From Chryseobacterium kimseyorum (lineage in GTDB: Bacteria > Bacteroidota > Bacteroidia > Flavobacteriales > Weeksellaceae): a stretch of 64,000 bases of DNA. Position numbers and translations under genes: made by a program. The notes under the pieces were generated by a model. That model did no database searches. It was not told the origin of the DNA and was given only the letters and a program-made list of their open reading frames with translations. The stretch lies in NCBI RefSeq assembly GCF_025971945.1, contig NZ_JAPDHW010000001.1, positions 186,001 to 250,000 of the forward strand, read 5' to 3'. This document shows, piece by piece, positions 58,895 to 64,000 of this stretch (position 1 is the stretch's first letter; each line of letters opens with the position of its first letter).

Positions 58895-61048
58895 GTGAAA
58901 AGAAAACTACTTTCAGTTGCAGCACTTGTATTGACGACAGCATCAATAGTTCAGGCACAAACTACGATTTTTCCTTTGGGATCATCCTGGAAATTTAACG
59001 ACAATGACATCGCTCTTGCCAGCACCTGGAAAGATGCAAATTATGACACATCATCGTGGGCATCCGGAAACGGACCTTTGGGTTACGGCGATCCTGTGAC
59101 AACGGTTATTCATAATGGTGCTACTGGTTTGCTGACCGCTTATTTTACAAAAGATTTCACAGTAAACCTTGCTGATCTTACCAATACGATGGAATTTGGA
59201 ATAAGAAGAGATGACGGAATTATCGTCTATCTCAACGGAGAAGAAGTCATCAGAGATAACATGCCTGCCGGAGTAGTGACGCACACTACTTTATCAAGCA
59301 CAACAATAGATGGTGCTGCTGAAACAGCCATCAACATATTTTCTATTCCTAAAAATAAATTTGTACAGGGAGTTAACAGAATCTCAATAGAATTACATAA
59401 CAGAAGCTCAGGAAGTTCAGACTTAACAGTTGATGCTTATTTAAAAAATTCTGCAGTAGTCACACCACCTGCAGCCTGTACAGGAACTCACATCAGCTGT
59501 TTTACTTCTATTGTGCCGACTACTCAGACTTCAAAACTGATTATTCCTTCCCAGCACAGATTTCAAATGATTTTAAAAGAAGGTGACGCCTACACAGAAG
59601 GTGGTGGACTCGTTGGCGGACTTAATGACTTTACAGGATATGTAGCTAAAAATGCAAGCAGTACAGACGGTTATCTTTCTGTAAATCATGAGACCAATCC
59701 CGGTGGAGTGACGATGGCTGAAATTAATTATAATTCTACTTCTAAACTTTGGGAGCTGACGAGATCAAGAGGAGTGACCTTCTCTGCCACAAGTTTGGTA
59801 CAGACGATCAGAAACTGTTCAGGTGGCGTAACACCTTGGGGAACCATTATCACTGCTGAAGAATCGGTGACAGGTAATGACACTAATGGTGATGGTTACA
59901 AAGATTACGGATGGTTGGTGGAAATTGATCCTGTGACGGCTCAGGTAATGTCTCATAATCCGAATGGAACTAAAGATAAACTTTGGCAGATGGGAATTAT
60001 GAATCACGAAAATGTGGTGATCAATAATGCCGGGACGGTAGCTTACTACGGTGAAGATGGCGGAACACACATGGTGTACAAGTACGTCATGGATACACCA
60101 AACGATCTTTCTTCAGGAAATTTATATGTACTAAAATTAGATCAAGGTCTTAGCAATGGTAATCCTGTAGCCACGACTGCAACGTGGGTTCAGATTCCTA
60201 ATAAAACTCAGGCAGATCAAAACAATACGACAACCTTGGCGTCTTCACTGCTCGGAACGCAGTTTAATGGAATTGAAGATGTTGAAATCAGCCCTATTGA
60301 CGGCAAAATATATTTTACTGCTAAAGGCCTAAGCAAAGTGTACCGTATGCAGGATAACGGAACCACTGCTTCTCAGGTAGAAACCTTTGTGGGAGGCTCT
60401 ACTACACAATATTCTTTCAATACTTCAGACGGTATGAAAACTGAATCCTGGGGATCTGGAAATGACAATTTAACGTTTGATGAACTTGGAAATCTATGGG
60501 TTCTTCAGGATGGTGGCAAAAATTACATTTGGGTGGTTGCTCCAGATCACACGCAGGCAAATCCTAAAGTAAGACTGTTTGCTTCTATGCCTGCAGGTTC
60601 AGAACCAACGGGTCTTACTTTTACACCGGATCATAAATTTGGTTTCTTCTCTATTCAACATCCAAACTCTACCATTGCTACAGATATTGATGCTACCGGA
60701 AACGTTATCGACTACAAAGGAAAATCTGCGACTATGGTCGTTGCCTTACAACAGTTTTTAGGAACCAGTGCCGTTCTGGGAACAACAGAAACAGTAAAGG
60801 AAACGGAAGTTACAGTGTCACCAAATCCTACTTCAGGACTGGTAAAAATCAATTCTCCTAAGACTTTGAAAAATCTTCAGGTAACAGCTTACAGCATGGA
60901 TGGGAAAATTGTTTACCAAAAGAAATTCACGGAAAACAGTTCATCTGTAAATTTAGATTTCACATCTCAACTTCAGGTTTCAAGAGTTTTGATGTTGAAT
61001 ATTGAAGCGGAAGGCTTCCAGAAAACTGTAAAAATTCTCAAAAAATAA
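58895..61048 (+). CDS. PhoX/DUF839-like T9SS-secreted protein
   Basis: A 717-residue exported protein starting at GTG (signal peptide ending SIVQAQ). Residues 25-190 are a beta-sandwich domain (SWKFNDNDIALASTWKDANYDTSSW, IELHNRSSGSSDLTVDAYLK) of the galactose-binding type. Residues about 205-640 are PhoX-like (DUF839): CTGTHISCFTSIVPTTQ, YLSVNHETNPGG, CSGGVTPWGTIITAEESVTGN, MNHENVVINNAGTVAYYGEDGG. The last 75 residues are a type A T9SS sorting domain (VSPNPTSGLVKINSP ... VKILKK). PhoX enzymes are Ca2+/Fe phosphatases or phosphoesterases. It lies directly after the cytochrome peroxidase gene. Confidence 0.85.
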   Translation: MKRKLLSVAALVLTTASIVQAQTTIFPLGSSWKFNDNDIALASTWKDANYDTSSWASGNGPLGYGDPVTTVIHNGATGLLTAYFTKDFTVNLADLTNTMEFGIRRDDGIIVYLNGEEVIRDNMPAGVVTHTTLSSTTIDGAAETAINIFSIPKNKFVQGVNRISIELHNRSSGSSDLTVDAYLKNSAVVTPPAACTGTHISCFTSIVPTTQTSKLIIPSQHRFQMILKEGDAYTEGGGLVGGLNDFTGYVAKNASSTDGYLSVNHETNPGGVTMAEINYNSTSKLWELTRSRGVTFSATSLVQTIRNCSGGVTPWGTIITAEESVTGNDTNGDGYKDYGWLVEIDPVTAQVMSHNPNGTKDKLWQMGIMNHENVVINNAGTVAYYGEDGGTHMVYKYVMDTPNDLSSGNLYVLKLDQGLSNGNPVATTATWVQIPNKTQADQNNTTTLASSLLGTQFNGIEDVEISPIDGKIYFTAKGLSKVYRMQDNGTTASQVETFVGGSTTQYSFNTSDGMKTESWGSGNDNLTFDELGNLWVLQDGGKNYIWVVAPDHTQANPKVRLFASMPAGSEPTGLTFTPDHKFGFFSIQHPNSTIATDIDATGNVIDYKGKSATMVVALQQFLGTSAVLGTTETVKETEVTVSPNPTSGLVKINSPKTLKNLQVTAYSMDGKIVYQKKFTENSSSVNLDFTSQLQVSRVLMLNIEAEGFQKTVKILKK

Positions 61049-61067
61049 TTACTTACTTTCTTACTCA

Positions 61068-61101
61068 GCTGCCGGCAGTTTCTTTGTCGGTGGCTTTTTT
61101 T
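61068..61101 (+). terminator. Terminator of the PhoX-like gene
   Basis: GCTGCCGGCA-GTTTCTT-TGTCGGTGGC (with G:T pairs) followed by seven T. Confidence 0.8.
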
Positions 61102-61143
61102 GTTTTTACAAATCGCTTTTAAATCATTTTAAAAAAAAATCCA

Positions 61144-62043
61144 ATGAAAAGATTAGCTCTGATGATCATGCTCTTGTCTGCTTATCAATTGAAAGCACAG
61201 ATAGATCCTTTAAAATATCCAACCTACACCAATATTGAAGACGCGTTGAAAAGTAAAAAGACAGTCTACAGTATGAGTTTCAGAGATAAAGGGATCTTCA
61301 ATATTCCTCCTGATCTTGTTAAGATGGATTCTGTATTTTTTCTGAATCTGATGGGAAACAAACTGGAGAAAATGGACAAGGAAATCTTCAGTCTGAAAGA
61401 ACTTGAAATACTCAATGTCAACGCCAACAGCATCAAATTTATTCCTGATGAAATTGGTGAGCTTACAAAACTGACCAGTTTTTCAATCAATCTAAACAGT
61501 CTTACAAAGATAAATCCTAATCTTGCAAAACTTCAATTCTTGAAAACAGTACACTTTGATGCCAATAGTCTCAATGTTTTTCCTGAAGCATTGCTTGAAA
61601 TTCCTTCTCTAGAAGAAATCAATCTCAGCAGCAATCAAATAAGTTTTGTGTCAGAAAATTTAGATCAAATCAAAAATTTAAAATATTTAAATCTTTCATC
61701 CAACCAGATTAATGATTTCTCAGACGTGAGATTTCCCGGAAAAATAAAATATCTCGAACTTCAGCAAAATTCGATTGTCAAACTTCCTGATGATTTATTT
61801 AAATCTAAAAATTTAGAATTTTTGAATGTGAGCAATAATAATCTTAAAGATATTTCGTCTAAAGTAAAAGGCTTAAAAAATCTTGTGAGCATCAATTTGG
61901 CTAACAATCAACTGACGGATCTTCCGAAAGAATTTCAACAGCTTAAAAATTTGAAGACACTGATTTTAGTAGGGAACCCAATGGAAAAAGCAACAATTCA
62001 AGAGCTGAAGGAATCCCTGCCTCAAACGCAGATTTATTTTTAA
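61144..62043 (+). CDS. Secreted leucine-rich-repeat protein
   Basis: A 299-residue protein with a signal peptide (ending YQLKAQ). It consists of about nine leucine-rich repeats of about 23 residues from residue 40 on (LEILNVNANSIKFIPDEIGEL, LKYLNLSSNQINDF, LEFLNVSNNNLKDI, LVSINLANNQLTDLPKEFQQL). The concave face would bind a protein or glycan. There is no cap domain, T9SS signature or anchor. The partner is unknown. It converges with the SUI1 gene, leaving two bases between stop codons, with no terminator seen there. Confidence 0.85.
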   Translation: MKRLALMIMLLSAYQLKAQIDPLKYPTYTNIEDALKSKKTVYSMSFRDKGIFNIPPDLVKMDSVFFLNLMGNKLEKMDKEIFSLKELEILNVNANSIKFIPDEIGELTKLTSFSINLNSLTKINPNLAKLQFLKTVHFDANSLNVFPEALLEIPSLEEINLSSNQISFVSENLDQIKNLKYLNLSSNQINDFSDVRFPGKIKYLELQQNSIVKLPDDLFKSKNLEFLNVSNNNLKDISSKVKGLKNLVSINLANNQLTDLPKEFQQLKNLKTLILVGNPMEKATIQELKESLPQTQIYF

Positions 62044-62045
62044 TA

Positions 62046-62369
62046 TTATCCGCCGACTCTTTTTGTTTTAAAACCCATGTCCTTTAGAATCGTCATGATT
62101 TTATCACGGTTATCTCCCTGAATAATGATTGTTCCGTCTTTTTCAGAACCACCGATACCTAGTGTGGTTTTTATTTTTTTTGAAATCTTTTTCAGGTCAT
62201 CCTCACTTCCTTCGTATCCTTCAACGATGGTTACCGGTTTCCCGTTTCTGCCTTTCTTTTCAAACTTGCAAACTAAAGGTTCTTTCTGCTTAAACTGTTC
62301 TTCAGGCATCTGAAATTCCTGCTCTTCATGCTCAGGAAAAAGGTTTTTGAGTTGATCACGTAAATCCAT
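62046..62369 (-). CDS. SUI1/eIF1-like translation factor (YciH type)
   Basis: A 107-residue protein: a variable acidic N-terminus (1-40) and the eIF1-like fold (VCKFEKKGRNGKPVTIVEGYEG, then IKTTLGIGGSEKDGTIIIQGDNRDKIMTILKDMGF). Bacterial members such as E. coli YciH act on the small ribosomal subunit and influence initiation accuracy. It ends two bases from the LRR gene. Lone gene. Confidence 0.9.
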   Translation of the reverse strand: MDLRDQLKNLFPEHEEQEFQMPEEQFKQKEPLVCKFEKKGRNGKPVTIVEGYEGSEDDLKKISKKIKTTLGIGGSEKDGTIIIQGDNRDKIMTILKDMGFKTKRVGG

Positions 62370-62634
62370 AGAGCAAAATTAATAAAATATTTAAAAAGTA
62401 TATTATTTATCTAAAGCATAAAAAACTTCTTAAGAAATGATCTGTTCTGATTTGTACAGTCTGTGGAAAATAATCAATCTACGGATCGCATTTACTTCTA
62501 CAGATAATTACTAAAAACAATTTATATTCTAAATGAGTTTGAAACATGAAGCTTTTTAATAAAAATTTAAGTTGTTCAAATTCTTCAATTCATTTCAAAA
62601 TCGATAAATTTGTTTGTTAAAAAAATAAATTAAA
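62370..62634. other. Intergenic region upstream of gpmI
   Basis: Contains the gpmI -7 element TAAATTTG (62605-62612), 22 bases before the ATG. The earlier part has degenerate repeat-like text (AATCTACGGATCGCA near 62477-62491). No gene is seen. Confidence 0.45.
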
Positions 62635-64000
62635 ATGTCAAAAAAAGCAATATTAGCAATACTTGACGGATGGGGTTTGGGTCAAAACCCTGAAGTTTCT
62701 GCATTAGCTCAGGCAAATACACCATTTATAGATAGCTGTTATCAAAAATATCCACATACAACATTAGAGGCAAGTGGCCTCGCAGTAGGACTTCCAGTAG
62801 GACAGATGGGGAATTCCGAAGTGGGACACATGAATTTGGGTGCCGGAAGAGTAGTGTATCAAAATTTGGTGAAACTCAACATGGCAGTGGAAAATGGAAC
62901 GTTAGGCCACGAAGAGGTAATTCAGGAAGCATTTGCTTATGCCAAGGCAGAGAAGAAAAATGTACACTTTATCGGATTGGTTTCCAACGGAGGTGTGCAT
63001 TCACATATCAACCATTTAAAAGGTTTACTAACAGCTGCCAGTGAATATGGCCTGCATGAAAATGTTTATGTACATGCATTTACAGACGGTAGAGACTGTG
63101 ATCCGCACTCAGGATTAGGTTTTATTGAAGAACTTGAGGAGCACATGAGTACGACAACTGGAGCTTTGGCGTCAGTGATCGGAAGATATTATGCAATGGA
63201 CAGAGACAGACGTTGGGAGCGTGTGAAATTAGCGTATGATGCAATGGTAAGTGGAATAGGAGAAAGAACGACCAACGCAGCCTCAATTATACAGAACTCT
63301 TATAATGAAGGAGTGACTGATGAATTTATCAAACCGATTATTTTAGTTAAAGATACTCAGATTGGAAATGAAGTTCCTGTAGGGAAGATCGTTGATAATG
63401 ATGTGGTGATTTGCTTTAATTTCCGTACCGACAGAGGAAGAGAAATTACTGAAGTTCTTTGTCAGCATGATATGCCGGAATATTTTATGCGAAAATTAAA
63501 TCTTCACTACGTTACCTTAACGAACTACGACAAAACTTATGAAAATGTAAAAGTAGTTTTCGATGAAGATGTTCTGCACGAAACGATGGGCGAGATTCTG
63601 GAAAGAAACGGAAAATCTCAGATTAGAATTGCAGAAACAGAAAAATATCCACACGTTACTTTTTTCTTTTCAGGAGGTCGTGAAGAAGAATTTCACGGTG
63701 AAAAAAGATTGTTGTGCCCGAGCCCGAAAGATGTGCCAACCTACGATCTAAAACCGGAAATGTCTGCTTACGAAATCACCAATTCTATCGTACCTGAACT
63801 TGAAAATGAAACTGCAGATTTTATCTGTCTGAATTTCGCAAATACAGATATGGTGGGTCACACAGGAGTTTTTGAAGCTGCTGTAAAAGCCGCAGAAACC
63901 GTAGATAAATGTATTGAAAAAGTAGCAACAACAGCTTATGAGCATGGTTATGCAGTATTTATTCTTGCTGATCACGGAAATTCTGATGTAATGATTAATG
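62635..64000 (+). CDS. gpmI: 2,3-bisphosphoglycerate-independent phosphoglycerate mutase (cut by window end)
   Basis: A manganese-dependent glycolytic enzyme that interconverts 3- and 2-phosphoglycerate. The frame is open from the ATG at 62635 to the end of the window (455 codons), so about 50 residues are missing compared with the usual length of about 510. Features: ILDGWG near 10 (metal), phospho-Ser61 in MGNSEVGHMNLGAG, ALASVIGRYYAMDRDRRWERV near 186, CFNFRTDRGRE near 262, and the metal ligands DMVGHTG and ADHGN near the end. The start matches the family. Confidence 0.95.
   Translation, partial: MSKKAILAILDGWGLGQNPEVSALAQANTPFIDSCYQKYPHTTLEASGLAVGLPVGQMGNSEVGHMNLGAGRVVYQNLVKLNMAVENGTLGHEEVIQEAFAYAKAEKKNVHFIGLVSNGGVHSHINHLKGLLTAASEYGLHENVYVHAFTDGRDCDPHSGLGFIEELEEHMSTTTGALASVIGRYYAMDRDRRWERVKLAYDAMVSGIGERTTNAASIIQNSYNEGVTDEFIKPIILVKDTQIGNEVPVGKIVDNDVVICFNFRTDRGREITEVLCQHDMPEYFMRKLNLHYVTLTNYDKTYENVKVVFDEDVLHETMGEILERNGKSQIRIAETEKYPHVTFFFSGGREEEFHGEKRLLCPSPKDVPTYDLKPEMSAYEITNSIVPELENETADFICLNFANTDMVGHTGVFEAAVKAAETVDKCIEKVATTAYEHGYAVFILADHGNSDVMIN

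Noticed and set aside
1-64000. CRISPR arrays, rRNA operons, insertion sequences, prophage genes
   Set aside because: None were seen when reading both strands; no regularly spaced repeats and no transposase or phage motifs among the proteins.

Overview
This 64 kb window reads as chromosomal DNA of a member of the Bacteroidota, class Flavobacteriia, most likely Chryseobacterium or a close relative (Weeksellaceae). The evidence is an AT-rich composition, Bacteroidota-type promoters (TAnnTTTG, sometimes with an upstream TTTG) rather than sigma70 boxes, almost no Shine-Dalgarno sequences, a SusC/SusD pair, a type IX secretion C-terminal domain, a gliding-type lipoprotein (GldI), MnmD, and families typical of the group (DUF4294, DUF6261, DUF6952, DUF922). 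I see no rRNA, tRNA, CRISPR array, insertion sequence or prophage.

Layout. 1-6400: AT-rich non-coding stretch, TetR regulator, dnaX split by a frame change at a run of ten A, DAHP synthase/chorismate mutase, rsgA, ndk. 6449-17043: rpe, an M42 aminopeptidase, DUF4294, a Nudix enzyme, mnmD, ilvE, gldI with a cyclophilin-FKBP lipoprotein, an ABC exporter, a secreted unknown, and a higBA toxin-antitoxin pair. 17114-24412: a DUF6261 gene with palindromic repeats upstream, a retropepsin-like protein, secreted unknowns, and two tandem M28 peptidases of which one has lost active-site residues. 24605-29651: serC-serA-DUF1015, a ferredoxin, and a divergent LuxC-type acyl-CoA reductase. 29936-34048: a secreted unknown, a Bax inhibitor-1 protein, a peroxiredoxin/thioredoxin/DUF6952 cluster and an aspartate aminotransferase. 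34222-39798: rsmG, a lipoprotein, a DUF922 protease, an AddB-like nuclease, an acyl-CoA dehydrogenase. 39869-52817: a beta-glucan utilisation locus. 52980-64000: fabI, a LEA-like protein, a YadA-head-repeat protein, a nucleoside phosphorylase, a di-haem peroxidase, a PhoX-like T9SS cargo protein, a leucine-rich-repeat protein, a SUI1 protein and a truncated gpmI.

How genes work together. The glucan locus is the clearest system. A Nudix-type regulator with a broken catalytic box and an MFS transporter lie divergent to SusC, SusD, GH30, GH3, GH16 and a second GH30. The enzyme set fits a beta-1,3/1,6-linked glucan such as laminarin or fungal wall glucan. SerC and SerA supply two steps of serine synthesis, and the DUF1015 protein beside them carries a DGHHR motif reminiscent of ParB/Srx-fold serine kinases.

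Most worth a second look: (1) three palindromes of identical design, TCCCA-N3-TGGGA, one in the higBA promoter and two upstream of the adjacent DUF6261 gene; (2) the A10 slip site in dnaX; (3) an M28 pseudo-peptidase next to an intact paralogue; (4) DUF1015 in the serine operon; (5) a 15-base motif with following hairpins on both sides of ndk; (6) overlapping face-to-face promoters between the ferredoxin and LuxC genes. All family assignments come from reading motifs, not from database searches.
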